From Bradyrhizobium iriomotense (GTDB taxonomy: Bacteria > Pseudomonadota > Alphaproteobacteria > Rhizobiales > Xanthobacteraceae): DNA of 64,000 bases. Below the pieces are notes generated by a model. That model worked only from the letters and a program-made list of their open reading frames with translations. It made no database searches and was not told where the DNA came from. The position numbers and the translations under genes are program-made. Positions 16,922 to 26,291 of this stretch are shown here, one piece after another. Positions within the stretch are counted from its first letter, which is position 1; every line of letters starts with the position of its first letter. The stretch covers positions 1 through 64,000 of the forward strand of contig NZ_JAFCLP010000013.1 in the NCBI RefSeq assembly GCF_018129405.1. The letters are read 5' to 3'.

Positions 16922-18760
16922 ATGACCGACGCTGGCGCCCCTCCAAACCCTGATAGCGCCGGCCCGGCTGGCAACGCGCCTTACCGGGTCTTGGCGCGGA
17001 AATACCGTCCTTCCAGCTTTGACGACCTGATCGGCCAGGAGGCCGTGGTCCGCACCGTCTCCAACGCGTTCGAGACCGGCCGCATCCCGCAGGCATGGAT
17101 CCTCACCGGCGTCCGCGGTGTCGGCAAGACCACCACTGCGCGTATCCTGGCCCGTGCGCTCAACTACGAGATGCCGGACGGCTCGGTGCAGGGCCCGACC
17201 ATCCACATGCCGACGCTGGGCGTGCATTGCCAGGCGATCATGGAAAGCCGGCACATGGACGTGCTGGAGATGGACGCGGCCTCGCATACCGGCGTCGATG
17301 ACGTCCGCCAGATCAATGACAGCGTGCGCTATGCGCCGGCCAGCGCCCGCTACAAGGTCTACATCATCGACGAAGTCCACATGCTGTCGACGGCGGCGTT
17401 CAACGCCTTCCTGAAGACGCTGGAGGAACCGCCGGAGCACGCCAAGTTCGTGTTCGCGACGACGGAAATCCGCAAGGTTCCGGTCACCGTGCTGTCGCGC
17501 TGCCAGCGCTTCGACCTGCGCCGCGTCGAGGCCGACGTGCTGATGAAGCACCTCGCCAACATCGCCGCCAAGGAAAGCGTCGAGATCGAACCGGAAGCGC
17601 TCGGCATCATTGCGCGGGCGGCGGAAGGCTCGGTGCGTGATTCGCTGTCGCTGCTCGACCAGGCCATCGCGCATGCGGCGGGGCAGGTGAAGGCCGACGC
17701 GGTCAGGCAGATGCTGGGCCTTGCCGACCGCACCCGCGTCATCGACCTCTTCGATTCGCTGGCGCGCGGCGACATCGCGGCAGCCTTCAAGGAATTCCGC
17801 GACCAGTACGACGTCGGCGCCGATCCGATCGTGGTGCTCTCGGACCTCGCCGAATTCGTCAATTTCGTCACCCGCGTGAAGATCGTGCCGGCGACGGCCG
17901 ACAACGTCGCCTATGGCGAGACCGAGCGCGTGCGCGCGAAGGATTTCGCCTCGAAGATATCGATGCGCGTGCTGTCGCGGATATGGCAGATGCTGCTCAA
18001 GGGTATCACCGAGGTGCAGGCCGCGACGCGTCCCGCGGCGGCCGCCGAGATGGTGCTGGTGCGCATCGCCTATGTCGCCGACCTGCCGACGCCGGACGAG
18101 GCGATCAGGATGCTGGAGCAGAACGGCGGCGGCTCGCCGGTCGTGAACGGCGGCGGTGCTGCGCGCAGCAGCGGGTCGGCCGCACCGGTTGCTTCTGCAT
18201 CGCCCGTTGCGTCCGCCGCGCCCGTTCGTATGCCGACATCGTCGCCGACCGCGTTCGGCGGCGCGGTCCGCCCGCAGATGGCGGCGCCCGCGCCTGATCC
18301 GCAAGGTGTCGCACCCCAGCTGCGTATCACCAGCTTCACCCAGCTCGTGGCGCTCGCCGGCCAAAAGCGCGACCTCATGACCAAGGGCGCGCTCGAGGGC
18401 GACATGCGCCTCGTCCGTTTCGAGGAGGGCCGGCTCGAGGTCGCGCTCGAGCCCAACGCCTCCAAGACCATGATCTCGGAGCTTGCGAAGAAATTCGAGC
18501 TGTGGACCGGCCGGCGCTGGACCGTGATCGTCTCGAACGAGCAGGGCCAGCCGACGCTGCGCTCGGTGAACCAGGCCGCCAAGCAGGAGCATGCGCGTAC
18601 CGCCGAAGCCGACCCGCGCGTGCAGGAGGTGCTGTCGCGCTTCCCCGGTGCGAAGGTCGTCGAGGTCCGCAGGCTTGCCCCCGAGGCGCCGGAATCCAAT
18701 ATTAACACGGACTATGGCAGTGATGATCCGCCCGACGGTTCCGACGGCGACGATCTCTGA
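16922..18760 (+). CDS. dnaX: DNA polymerase III subunits gamma/tau
   Basis: Clamp-loader ATPase of 612 residues from ATG 16922. Order: Walker A GVRGVGKTTTA, Walker B DEVHML, sensor-1 region FATTEIRKVP with the arginine-finger motif SRCQRF, then a low-complexity Ala/Pro/Gly linker (about residues 395-460) and the tau-specific C terminus. The zinc module is degenerate: only one Cys (GVHCQAI) remains of the four in E. coli, which I believe is usual in this clade. No clear A-rich slippery site was seen. A longer frame from 16844 runs into the SRP RNA end and is rejected. First gene of the operon dnaX-ybaB-recR. Confidence 0.95.
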   Translation: MTDAGAPPNPDSAGPAGNAPYRVLARKYRPSSFDDLIGQEAVVRTVSNAFETGRIPQAWILTGVRGVGKTTTARILARALNYEMPDGSVQGPTIHMPTLGVHCQAIMESRHMDVLEMDAASHTGVDDVRQINDSVRYAPASARYKVYIIDEVHMLSTAAFNAFLKTLEEPPEHAKFVFATTEIRKVPVTVLSRCQRFDLRRVEADVLMKHLANIAAKESVEIEPEALGIIARAAEGSVRDSLSLLDQAIAHAAGQVKADAVRQMLGLADRTRVIDLFDSLARGDIAAAFKEFRDQYDVGADPIVVLSDLAEFVNFVTRVKIVPATADNVAYGETERVRAKDFASKISMRVLSRIWQMLLKGITEVQAATRPAAAAEMVLVRIAYVADLPTPDEAIRMLEQNGGGSPVVNGGGAARSSGSAAPVASASPVASAAPVRMPTSSPTAFGGAVRPQMAAPAPDPQGVAPQLRITSFTQLVALAGQKRDLMTKGALEGDMRLVRFEEGRLEVALEPNASKTMISELAKKFELWTGRRWTVIVSNEQGQPTLRSVNQAAKQEHARTAEADPRVQEVLSRFPGAKVVEVRRLAPEAPESNINTDYGSDDPPDGSDGDDL

Positions 18761-18786
18761 GCCATTCTTTCCAAGGACAGGCACCG

Positions 18787-19107
18787 ATGGCTGATTTTCT
18801 CGGCATGATGAAGCAGGCGGCGCAACTGCAATCCAAGATGCAGGAGATGCAGGAGCAGCTCGCCAATGTGGAGGTTGAAGGTATCTCCGGCGGCGGTCTC
18901 GTCGCCGTGCGCATGACCGCCAAGATGGACGTCAAGGGCATCAAGATCGATCCCTCGCTGATGAAGCCGGAGGAGCGCGAGGTCCTGGAAGACCTGCTCG
19001 TCACTGCGCTCAGTGATGCCCGCCGCAAGGCGGAAACTGCGGTGCAGGACAAGATGCAGTCGCTCACCGGCGGGCTCGGCCTGCCGCCGGGGCTGTTCGG
19101 CCAGTAA
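18787..19107 (+). CDS. YbaB/EbfC nucleoid-associated protein
   Basis: A 106-residue protein with the YbaB fold: an N-terminal helix [18 protein letters not shown], a glycine-rich turn [11 protein letters not shown] and the helix [20 protein letters not shown]. It forms DNA-binding dimers. It lies 26 bases after dnaX and one base before the recR ATG, the standard dnaX-ybaB-recR arrangement that links it to replication and repair. Confidence 0.95.
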   Translation: MADFLGMMKQAAQLQSKMQEMQEQLANVEVEGISGGGLVAVRMTAKMDVKGIKIDPSLMKPEEREVLEDLLVTALSDARRKAETAVQDKMQSLTGGLGLPPGLFGQ

Positions 19108-19108
19108 C

Positions 19109-19711
19109 ATGGGCGCGGTTGCAGGTCCCGAGATCGAGCGGCTGGTCCAGCTTCTCGCGCGGCTGCCGGGCCTCGGCCCGCGCTCCGCGCGGCGCGCGGC
19201 GCTGCACCTGATCAAGAAGCGCGAAGCGCTGATGATGCCGCTGTCGTCCGCCATGCAGGTCGCGCTGGACAAGGTCCAGGTCTGCAAGACCTGCGGCAAC
19301 ATCGACACGCAAAATCCCTGCACGATCTGCACCGACCCGAAGCGTGATCCCGCGATCATCGTCGTCGTCGCCGACGTCGCCGACCTCTGGGCGCTGGAGC
19401 GGGCCAATGCGACCCAGGGGCGCTACCATGTGCTGGGCGCGACATTGTCGCCGCTCGACGGCGTCGGCCCGCAGGACCTCACCATCGACGCGCTGGTTGC
19501 GCGCGCGCATGCTGCCGAGGTGCACGAGATCATCCTGGCGCTGAATGCCACCGTCGACGGCCAGACCACGGCGCACTACATCACCGACCTGCTTCAGGAC
19601 GCCAACGTAAAAGTAACCCGGCTCGCGCATGGTGTGCCGGTCGGTGGCGAGCTTGATTATCTCGACGAAGGTACGCTATCGGCCGCCATGCGGCAGCGGA
19701 CCCTGTTCTAG
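19109..19711 (+). CDS. recR: Recombination protein RecR
   Basis: A 200-residue recombination mediator. It has an N-terminal HhH region ([15 protein letters not shown]), a C4 zinc finger with Cys59, Cys62, Cys71 and Cys74, and a Toprim domain ([15 protein letters not shown] onward). With RecF and RecO it loads RecA at gaps. ATG 19109 follows the ybaB stop by one base; an upstream frame from 19013 overlaps ybaB and is rejected. Confidence 0.95.
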   Translation: MGAVAGPEIERLVQLLARLPGLGPRSARRAALHLIKKREALMMPLSSAMQVALDKVQVCKTCGNIDTQNPCTICTDPKRDPAIIVVVADVADLWALERANATQGRYHVLGATLSPLDGVGPQDLTIDALVARAHAAEVHEIILALNATVDGQTTAHYITDLLQDANVKVTRLAHGVPVGGELDYLDEGTLSAAMRQRTLF

Positions 19712-19737
19712 CCATCAGACTTCACGGAACGGACGAC

Positions 19738-20175
19738 ATGACGAAACTTTTCGCCACACGCTTGGCTTTGGCCGCGACGATGATGCTGCTGGTGACCCCG
19801 GCCATCTCCGCGCAGCAGGACGATGCGGCGCCGCCACCGTCCAAGCCCGGCAAGCCGATCAACACCGGCGACGTGCTTTCGGGCGAATTGAACGCAATGA
19901 AGGTGCGCGACGTCAAGAACGCCGGCAAGCGCGTTGCGATGTACCAGATCACCTCCGAGCCGCGCCGCCTGCCGGCGCCGAACGGGCTGTGCAACCTCGA
20001 GACGGGTCCTGAGACCTTCCAGCTCGTCACCTCCAGCGACGCGCAGGCCGCGCAGCTGAAATCGTTCGTCGGCAAGGAGATCTCGGTCAAGGTCGACGAG
20101 GTCGCCTGCGCCAGCGATCCCGGCCAGATGAGCGAGGCCGTGATCACGAAGTGGAGCCTGATCAAGAGGCAGTAA
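19738..20175 (+). CDS. Conserved periplasmic protein of unknown function
   Basis: A 145-residue protein with a signal peptide (about 1-25, cleavage after AISA) and a small globular domain. Conserved-looking features are VSGELNAMKV-like LSGELNAMKVRD, an ITSEPRRLP turn, a Cys in NGLCNLETG and a second in EVACASDPG that may pair. It starts 26 bases after recR and could be read through from that operon. I do not recognise a named family. Confidence 0.7.
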   Translation: MTKLFATRLALAATMMLLVTPAISAQQDDAAPPPSKPGKPINTGDVLSGELNAMKVRDVKNAGKRVAMYQITSEPRRLPAPNGLCNLETGPETFQLVTSSDAQAAQLKSFVGKEISVKVDEVACASDPGQMSEAVITKWSLIKRQ

Positions 20176-20191
20176 GCGACAGGCGAACTGC

Positions 20192-20284
20192 CGTAGGGTG
20201 GGCAAAGCGAAGCGTGCCCACCGCTTCTTTTGAATTCCTAGAGGGATGGTGGGCACGGCGCGTCGCGCCTTTGCCCACCCTACG
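20192..20284. repeat. Extragenic palindrome, family I
   Basis: Inverted repeat with arms CGTAGGGTGGGCAAAG and CTTTGCCCACCCTACG, and an inner pair GTGCCCACC / GGTGGGCAC. It lies between two convergent genes (the secreted protein and the AmpG-like permease) and could act as a bidirectional transcript end. Only one copy is in this window. Confidence 0.8.
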
Positions 20285-20290
20285 AGACCT

Positions 20291-21655
20291 CTACACCCTG
20301 ACCGGCCCCAGCGCCTCAAAGTGCCCGCGCTTCTGCAAATACGTCAGCAGCATCAGGCTCGGGATCGCCACCACCACGCAGATCACGAAGAACAGCGGCC
20401 AGCCGGTGGTCTCCGCGACATAGCCGGCGCTCGATGACAGATAGGTCCGCCCCACCGCCGCGAGCGCGGTTAGCAGCGCATATTGCGTCGCCGTGTGCAG
20501 CGGGTTCTGGCACAGCGCCGAAAGATAGGCGACGAAGATCACCGTGCCGATGGCGCTGGTAAAATTCTCGGCGCAGATGGCGAGCGCCAGCGCCCATTGA
20601 TTGGTGCCGACCACGGCAAGCCAGGAGAAGGACAGATTGGCGAGCGCCTGCACCACGCCGCCGATCCAGAGCGAGGTCGCCAGCGAGTAGCGCCGCGCGA
20701 CGAAGCCACCGGCAAACCCGCCGATCAGCGTCGCGGCAAGGCCAACGCCCTTCACGATCGCCGCATAGTCGTTGCGCGTAAAGCCGAGGTCGATCACGAA
20801 CGGCGCCGTCATCGTGCCGGAGAAGGCGTCGGTGAACTTGAACAGCACCACGAAGGCGAGCGCCGCAGCTGCGTCCTTGCGCGTCAAGAATTCCGAGAAG
20901 GCGCCGATCGCCGCATGCAGCACGCGGGTAAATGCGGTCTCTTTTTGCGTCGCCGCCTCGGCCCGCACGGATTGCTCGGGCTCGGTCGCGACCAGCGCCG
21001 TGATCGTCCCGATCAGCACCATCGCGGCCATCACCACATAGCCCCACATCCAGGCTGAGGTGCGGGTGATGCCGGTGCCCTCGAAACCGGAAACGATGAA
21101 CAGCGCACCCGCGGTCGAGACCAGCATGCCGATGCGATAGGCGGCGACGTAAGCCGCCATGCCGGCAGCCTGCTCGCTCTCGGGCAGGCTCTCGACGCGG
21201 AAGGCATCGACCACGATGTCCTGCGTCGACGACGTCGTCGCCACCAGCAGCGCGCCGAGCGCAACGTAGAACGGCGAGCGCGCGGGGTCGGTCATCGCCA
21301 GCAGCAGGATCGCGACGATCAGCAGCAGCTGCGAGAACACCAGCCAGCCGCGCCGCCGCCCGAAGGCGCGGGTGAACAGCGGCACATGCAGCGCATCCAC
21401 CAGCGGCGCCCACAGGAACTTCAGCGTGTAGGGCGTGCCGACCAGCGCGAACAGCCCGATGGTCTTGAGTTCGACCCCGGCCTCGCGCATCCACACCAGC
21501 AGCGTCGAGCCCGACAAGGCCAGTGGCAGCCCCGAGGAGAAGCCGAGGAACAGCACGATCAGCACCCGCGGTTGCAGGTAGACGGCAAGGCTCTCGCGCC
21601 AGGAGGGCGCAGGGGCAGCGGTCGCGGCGGAGGAGGTCGCGTCGGGAGCGGTCAT
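20291..21655 (-). CDS. AmpG-type muropeptide permease (MFS)
   Basis: A 454-residue major facilitator protein with about 12-14 transmembrane segments. The AmpG signature QDIVVDAFRVE is present, with the motif FGRRRGWLV after the first helices and GFSSGLPLALSGSTL at the N terminus. The family imports GlcNAc-anhydro-muropeptides from the periplasm for cell-wall recycling. ATG 21655 starts a poly-Ala/Thr leader. It is probably monocistronic between two extragenic palindromes. Confidence 0.87.
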   Translation of the reverse strand: MTAPDATSSAATAAPAPSWRESLAVYLQPRVLIVLFLGFSSGLPLALSGSTLLVWMREAGVELKTIGLFALVGTPYTLKFLWAPLVDALHVPLFTRAFGRRRGWLVFSQLLLIVAILLLAMTDPARSPFYVALGALLVATTSSTQDIVVDAFRVESLPESEQAAGMAAYVAAYRIGMLVSTAGALFIVSGFEGTGITRTSAWMWGYVVMAAMVLIGTITALVATEPEQSVRAEAATQKETAFTRVLHAAIGAFSEFLTRKDAAAALAFVVLFKFTDAFSGTMTAPFVIDLGFTRNDYAAIVKGVGLAATLIGGFAGGFVARRYSLATSLWIGGVVQALANLSFSWLAVVGTNQWALALAICAENFTSAIGTVIFVAYLSALCQNPLHTATQYALLTALAAVGRTYLSSSAGYVAETTGWPLFFVICVVVAIPSLMLLTYLQKRGHFEALGPVRV

Positions 21656-21692
21656 GGGGTGGTGTTAGCAGATTCTGGCCGTGATGCCTCGT

Positions 21693-21830
21693 CTCCCTCT
21701 CCCCGTTCTTACGGGGAGAGGGCGGGGTGAGGGGCCTCTCTCCACACGTGAGATGGCCGTGAGACCTGTACCCCCTCACCCGAATTCGATCTGCGATCGA
21801 ATTCGACCTCTCCCCGCAAGCGGGGAGAGG
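21693..21830. repeat. Extragenic palindrome, family A copy 1
   Basis: Outer arms CCTCTCCCCG...CGGGGAGAGG, middle block GGGTGAGGGG / CCCCCTCACCC, and an apex that is its own palindrome (GAATTCGATCTGCGATCGAATTC is 23 bases; ends GAATTCGAT / ATCGAATTC). Lies between ampG-like and rmuC genes. Other copies: 44556-44689, 55319-55462 and 63396-63538, each with a different apex. Confidence 0.85.
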
Positions 21831-21839
21831 TAAGAAATC

Positions 21840-23039
21840 TCACTCCCCCGCCTGGAGCTTCCTCGGAAACAGTTCGCCCGCGCCCGTCGCCACCAGCCGC
21901 GGCCCTTCCGGCGCATCGCTCTTGCTGAAATCGAGCTCCTCGATCCTCCCTGCGCGTTTCTCGATCTTGTCGGCGGAGATCAGGATCTGGCGGACGTCCT
22001 CGTTCGCGTCGGAGAAATGTTTTTGCAATTTCAGCACGCGCTCGCGCAGGCGTCCCAAATCGTCGCCGAGCTTGATCACCTCGGTCTGGATCTGGTCGGC
22101 GGCGTCGCGCATGCGCGCGTCCTTCATGATCTGCTGCATCACCTGGATCGCCAGCATCAGCAGCGAGGGCGACACCAGCACGACGCGGGCACGGTAGGCC
22201 TTCTGGATCACGTCGTCGAAACCGTCATGGATCTCGGCATAGACCGATTCCGACGGCACGAACATCAGCGCCATCTCCTGGGTCTCGCCGGTGACAAGGT
22301 ATTTTTCGGCGATGTCGCTGACATGCTTCATCACGTCGCCGCGCAGGCGCTGCGTGGCCACGCGGCGTTCCTCATCGGTGCGGGCGTCGTGCAGCGCCGT
22401 CATCGCCTCCAGCGGGAATTTGGCGTCGATGCAGAGCGGGCGCTGGTCGGGCAGGAACACGACGCAGTCGGGCCGCTTTCCCGTCGAGAGCGTGAACTGG
22501 AACTCGTAGGAGCCCTTCGGCAGACCATCTTGAACAATGGCCTCCATCCGCGCCTGGCCGAAGGCGCCGCGCGACTGCTTGTTGGCGAGCACGTCGCGCA
22601 AGGTGGTCACCTGCGTGGTGAGGTCGGTGAGGTTCTTGTGCGCGTTGTCGATGATGCCGAGCCGCTCGTGCAGGGCGCGCAGGCTCTCCATGGTGTTGCG
22701 GGTCGAATGTTCCATGGACTGGCCGACGCGATGGGTGACCGAGTCCAACCGCTCGTTGACGGCCCGCGCCATCTCGGCCTGCCGGCCGGCCAGCGCCTGG
22801 CTCATGGCGTCGACCCGGCCCGAGGCCTCGCTCTGGGCGCGAAGCACCTGGGCGAGGCGTTCCTCGAGCTCGTCGGCCCGGATCGCATGCGCCATGGCGA
22901 GTTCCGCACCCCGCCGTCCCGAGCGGGCGATCACGACGGCAATCACGACCAGCAGGATGAGGACGAGCGCGCCGAAGCCGATCAGCGCGTCGATGGTGCG
23001 CACCGGCCAGTCGCCGAGCATGACAATGATCTCGTTCAT
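21840..23039 (-). CDS. rmuC: DNA recombination protein RmuC
   Basis: A 399-residue protein with an N-terminal transmembrane segment (about 17-38), a coiled-coil region (45-150) and a C-terminal PD-(D/E)xK nuclease-like domain (KRPDCVVFLPDQ ... IDAKFPLEAM). RmuC limits DNA inversions and may process DNA ends at the membrane. ATG 23039 is preceded by GAAGAGC; an extension to 23126 has no family similarity. Divergent from def. Confidence 0.92.
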   Translation of the reverse strand: MNEIIVMLGDWPVRTIDALIGFGALVLILLVVIAVVIARSGRRGAELAMAHAIRADELEERLAQVLRAQSEASGRVDAMSQALAGRQAEMARAVNERLDSVTHRVGQSMEHSTRNTMESLRALHERLGIIDNAHKNLTDLTTQVTTLRDVLANKQSRGAFGQARMEAIVQDGLPKGSYEFQFTLSTGKRPDCVVFLPDQRPLCIDAKFPLEAMTALHDARTDEERRVATQRLRGDVMKHVSDIAEKYLVTGETQEMALMFVPSESVYAEIHDGFDDVIQKAYRARVVLVSPSLLMLAIQVMQQIMKDARMRDAADQIQTEVIKLGDDLGRLRERVLKLQKHFSDANEDVRQILISADKIEKRAGRIEELDFSKSDAPEGPRLVATGAGELFPRKLQAGE

Positions 23040-23210
23040 GCCAGCTCTTCTAACCGATTCGCAGTCGGGCGCGAACGAAGAGAGAACACTGTCGGTTAAC
23101 CGCCCCCTATTTTTTATGGTTAACAAAACCTGAAGCTTTATCGTTAGCGGAGCGTTAACGGGGTTCCTCGCCGCATTGACCGCATCCGGCGCGGGGCTTA
23201 AATCGCCGCC

Positions 23211-23738
23211 ATGGCCCTACGAGAAATCATCATCCTGCCCGACAAGCAGCTGCGCCTTGTCTCCAAGCCGATCGAGAAGGTCACCTCGGAGATCCGCAAG
23301 CTTGCCGATGACATGTTCGAGACCATGTACGACGCGCCCGGCATTGGGCTGGCGGCGATCCAGGTCGCGCAGCCGCTGCGGCTGATCACCATGGATCTCG
23401 CCAAGCGTGACGAGAGCGGCGAGACCAAGCATGAGCCGCGCGTCTTCATCAATCCCGAGATCCTCGCCTCGTCCGAGGAACTCTCGGTGTACGAGGAAGG
23501 CTGCCTCTCGATCCCCGAATATTACGAGGAGGTCGAACGGCCTGCGAAGGTGCGCGTGCGCTTCACCGATCTCGACGGCAAGGTGCACGAGGAGGACGCC
23601 GAAGGCCTCTACGCCACCTGCATCCAGCACGAGATCGACCACCTCAACGGCGTGCTGTTCGTCGACTATCTGTCGAAGCTCAAGCGCGACCGCGTGATGA
23701 AGAAGTTCGAGAAAGCCGCCAAGCGCGCGGGCGAGTGA
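23211..23738 (+). CDS. def: Peptide deformylase
   Basis: A 175-residue metalloenzyme that removes the N-formyl group from nascent proteins. All three motifs are present: GIGLAAIQ (44-51), EGCLS with metal ligand Cys98, and HEIDH with ligands His140 and His144 around Glu141. ATG 23211 is followed by the typical [11 protein letters not shown] start. It forms the set def-fmt-truA, but a palindromic repeat separates it from fmt. Confidence 0.96.
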   Translation: MALREIIILPDKQLRLVSKPIEKVTSEIRKLADDMFETMYDAPGIGLAAIQVAQPLRLITMDLAKRDESGETKHEPRVFINPEILASSEELSVYEEGCLSIPEYYEEVERPAKVRVRFTDLDGKVHEEDAEGLYATCIQHEIDHLNGVLFVDYLSKLKRDRVMKKFEKAAKRAGE

Positions 23739-23747
23739 GTCTCTCTG

Positions 23748-23827
23748 TCGTTCCGGGGCGATGCGAAGCATCGAACCCGGAACCTCGAGATTCCGGGTTC
23801 GGCTCTTCGTGCCGCCCCGGAATGACG
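23748..23827. repeat. Extragenic palindrome, family E copy 2
   Basis: Same arms as 15613-15690 (GTCGTTCCGGGGCG / CGCCCCGGAATGAC) with a different apex. It lies between the def stop and the fmt start and is open in the fmt frame, so automatic start choice can wrongly extend fmt through it. Confidence 0.85.
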
Positions 23828-23860
23828 GTCACATTGATTGCGTCCTTCGCAGGTTTTTTG

Positions 23861-24784
23861 ATGCCCCTCCGCCTCATCTTCATGGGCACGCCCGATTTCT
23901 CCGTGCCGACGCTGCTCGAGCTGGTCGCGCATGGCCATGAGATTGCGGCTGTCTATACGCGTGCGCCGAAGCCGGGCGGACGGCGCGGCCTGCAATTGCA
24001 GCCGACCCCGGTCGAGGAAGCCGCGCGAAAGCTCGGCATTCCCGTGCTGACGCCGAAGACGTTGAAGACGCCGGAAGCGCTCGAGGAGTTTCGCGCGTTC
24101 GATGCCGATGCGGCCGTGGTCGTCGCCTATGGCATGATCCTGCCGCAGGCGATCCTCGATGCGCCGAAGCTCGGCTGCTACAATCTGCACGCTTCGCTCC
24201 TGCCGCGCTGGCGCGGCGCCGCCCCCATCAACCGCGCGATCATGGCAGGCGATGCCGAGAGCGGCGTCATGGTGATGAAGATGGATGTCGGTCTCGACAC
24301 CGGCGACGTCGCCATGGCCGAGCGCCTTCCAATCACCGACACCATGACCGCGCGCGACCTGCATGACCGTCTTTCCCGCCTCGGCGCCGACCTGATGGTG
24401 CGCGCCATGGCCGCGCTCGAACGCGGTGGGCTCCAGCTCAAGACGCAGAGCGAGGACGGCGTCACCTATGCTGCCAAGATCGACAAGGCCGAGGCACGGA
24501 TCGACTGGAGCAAGCCTGCGCGCGCGGTGCTGCGCCACATCCACGGCCTGTCGCCGTTTCCCGGCGCCTGGGCCGAGCTCGAGAATGCGCGCGTAAAGAT
24601 CCTGCACTGCGAGCTGGCGAAGGGGGCGGGCGCGCCCGGCGAGGTGCTCGACGACCTCCTCACCATCGCCTGCGGCGAGGGCGCGATCCGCATCATCGAG
24701 CTTCAGCGCGAGGGCAAGGCCCGGATGCAGGCCGCGGACTTTTTGCGCGGTGTGCCGCTGAAGGCCGGCGCCAAATTCACCTGA
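23861..24784 (+). CDS. fmt: Methionyl-tRNA formyltransferase
   Basis: A 307-residue enzyme that formylates initiator Met-tRNA using 10-formyl-THF. N terminus [16 protein letters not shown] is the typical start. Catalytic Asn108 and His110 lie in [16 protein letters not shown], with Asp146 in GLDTGDV, and the C-terminal tRNA-binding OB domain follows. ATG 23861 is used; an in-frame ATG at 23735 would include the translated repeat at 23748-23827 and is rejected. Confidence 0.96.
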   Translation: MPLRLIFMGTPDFSVPTLLELVAHGHEIAAVYTRAPKPGGRRGLQLQPTPVEEAARKLGIPVLTPKTLKTPEALEEFRAFDADAAVVVAYGMILPQAILDAPKLGCYNLHASLLPRWRGAAPINRAIMAGDAESGVMVMKMDVGLDTGDVAMAERLPITDTMTARDLHDRLSRLGADLMVRAMAALERGGLQLKTQSEDGVTYAAKIDKAEARIDWSKPARAVLRHIHGLSPFPGAWAELENARVKILHCELAKGAGAPGEVLDDLLTIACGEGAIRIIELQREGKARMQAADFLRGVPLKAGAKFT

Positions 24785-24788
24785 CGCT

Positions 24789-24888
24789 GTCATACCCCGC
24801 GAAGGCGGGGTATCCAGTACGCCGAGGCTTTTGAAATTGAACCGAACCGTCACGGCGTACTGGATCGTCCGCCTGCGCGGACGATGAC
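24789..24888. repeat. Extragenic palindrome, family F copy 2
   Basis: Same arms as 297-405: GTCATACCCCGCGAAGGCGG at the left and GGATCGTCCGC...CGGACGATGAC at the right, with the outer pair CCAGTACGCC / GGCGTACTGG. It fills the gap between fmt and truA. Confidence 0.85.
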
Positions 24889-24898
24889 ACCGGGAAAG

Positions 24899-25636
24899 AT
24901 GCCCCGCTACAAGCTCACCATCGAATATGACGGCGCGCCGTTCTTCGGCTGGCAGGTGCAGGACACGCTGCCGTCGGTGCAGGGCGCGCTGGAAGCGGCC
25001 GTGAAGGCGATGACCGGCGCGGATCTGCGGGTGCATGGTGCGGGCCGCACCGATGCCGGCGTGCATGCGCGCGGCCAGGTCGCGCATGTCGACGTCGAGA
25101 AACAGTTTCCGCCCGGTCGTTTTCGCGACGGGCTCAATGCGCATCTGCGCCCGCATCCGATCGCGGTGCTCGAGGCGGAGATCGTGCCTGATACGTTCGA
25201 GGCGCGCTTTTCGGCCGTGAAGCGCCACTACCGCTACCGCATCGTCAACACCCGGGCCAATCTCGCGCTCGACGTCGGCCATGCCTGGCGCGTGCCGCGC
25301 CGGCTCGATGCCGAGGCGATGCACGCGGCGGCGCAGCGCCTGCTCGGCAAGCACGATTTCACCACCTTCCGCCACACCGAGTGCCAGGCCAAATCGCCGG
25401 AGAAGACGCTCGACCAGCTCGACGTCATCCGCGACGGCCGCGAGATCACCGTCATCACCTCGGCGCGGTCATTCCTGCACAGCCAGGTGCGCTCGATGGT
25501 GGGATCGCTGGTCTGGGTCGGCGAGGGCCGCTGGACCGCGGACGATCTCTCCGCAGCCCTCGCCGCCCGCAACCGTACCGCCTGCGGCATCGTCGCTCCC
25601 CCGGACGGGCTGTATCTGATGAAGGTGGACTACTAA
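24899..25636 (+). CDS. truA: tRNA pseudouridine(38-40) synthase
   Basis: A 245-residue TruA. The catalytic loop [11 protein letters not shown] holds the nucleophilic Asp52; other family features are PFFGWQVQ at the N terminus, HYRYRI in the middle and [12 protein letters not shown] near the end. The enzyme isomerises U38-U40 in tRNA anticodon stems. ATG 24899 is preceded by GGGAAAG; an ATG at 24884 lies inside the repeat. Confidence 0.95.
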   Translation: MPRYKLTIEYDGAPFFGWQVQDTLPSVQGALEAAVKAMTGADLRVHGAGRTDAGVHARGQVAHVDVEKQFPPGRFRDGLNAHLRPHPIAVLEAEIVPDTFEARFSAVKRHYRYRIVNTRANLALDVGHAWRVPRRLDAEAMHAAAQRLLGKHDFTTFRHTECQAKSPEKTLDQLDVIRDGREITVITSARSFLHSQVRSMVGSLVWVGEGRWTADDLSAALAARNRTACGIVAPPDGLYLMKVDY

Positions 25637-25738
25637 AGCATGATCCGGAAAAGTGCGAAGCGGTTTTCCGAAAAGATCATGCGTAAACAACAACCTAAAG
25701 CGCGATGACGATTCATCCAGATCTCATCGCGCTTTAGA
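25635..25738. repeat. Extragenic repeat pair, family L
   Basis: Two adjoining hairpins starting at the truA stop codon. The first has arms AAAGCATGATC / GATCATGC around GGAAAAGTGCGAAGCGGTTTTCC. The second has arms CTAAAGCGCGATGA and TCATCGCGCTTTAG. Both are elements often seen in Hyphomicrobiales intergenic regions. Confidence 0.75.
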
Positions 25739-25748
25739 TCGGACAAGC

Positions 25749-25780
25749 AAAAAAGCCGGCGCTCGCGCGCCGGCTTTTTT
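25749..25780. terminator. Bidirectional intrinsic terminator between truA and atpF
   Basis: GC-rich hairpin AAGCCGGCGC / GCGCGCCGGCTT flanked by six A on the left and six T on the right, so it can end transcripts of both convergent units: def-fmt-truA (+) and the atp operon (-). Confidence 0.88.
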
Positions 25781-25800
25781 GATTGATGAAGGCGACGCCG

Positions 25801-26286
25801 TCAGTTCAGCTTCTGCCGAACCTCGTTGATGCCCTTGGCGAGCAGGTCGTCGGCGACCTGGCCCTTGACCGACTGCGACAGGATCGTGGAGGCGGCCTGG
25901 ACGGCGGCTTCCGCGGCTGCGGCGCGAACATCGGCCAGCGCCTGGGCCTCGGCGAGCGCGATCTTGCTCTCCGCGGTCTTGGTGCGGCGGGCGACGAAGT
26001 CTTCCATCTTCGCCTTGGCGTCGGCCGCGATGCGCTCGGCTTCGGCCTTGGCGTTGGCGATGATGTCGGCAGCCTCGCGCTCGGCGGTGGCGCTGCGCGC
26101 CTTGTAGTCGGCGAGCACCTTGGCCGCCTCCTGCTTGAGGCGCGCGGCGTCGTCGAGCTCGGCCTTGATGCGGGCGGCGCGATGATCGAGCGCGGTCATC
26201 GCCGACTTGAAGACCCCGAGATAGGCGAACACGATCATCAGGATCACGAAGGCGACGGCGACCCAGGTTTCAGGATCGAAGAACAT
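25801..26286 (-). CDS. atpF: ATP synthase F0 subunit b
   Basis: A 161-residue peripheral-stalk subunit. One transmembrane helix at the N terminus (about 5-25: [17 protein letters not shown]) is followed by a long charged alpha-helix rich in Ala, Glu, Lys and Arg that reaches the F1 head. It forms a heterodimer with the b' subunit encoded 5 bases upstream. Last gene of the F0 operon atpI-B-E-F'-F, ending just before a strong terminator. Confidence 0.94.
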   Translation of the reverse strand: MFFDPETWVAVAFVILMIVFAYLGVFKSAMTALDHRAARIKAELDDAARLKQEAAKVLADYKARSATAEREAADIIANAKAEAERIAADAKAKMEDFVARRTKTAESKIALAEAQALADVRAAAAEAAVQAASTILSQSVKGQVADDLLAKGINEVRQKLN

Positions 26287-26291
26287 ATCGA

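Noticed and set aside
16823-18784. 653-codon open frame on the minus strand opposite dnaX
   Set aside because: It mirrors dnaX and runs into the SRP RNA end; no domain is visible and dnaX is certain.
23088-23165. Cluster of GTTAAC/GTTAAC-like sites between rmuC and def, considered as CtrA sites
   Set aside because: No TTAA-N7-TTAA spacing is present.
23735-23860. N-terminal extension of fmt
   Set aside because: It consists of a translated extragenic palindrome; the family start motif begins at 23861.
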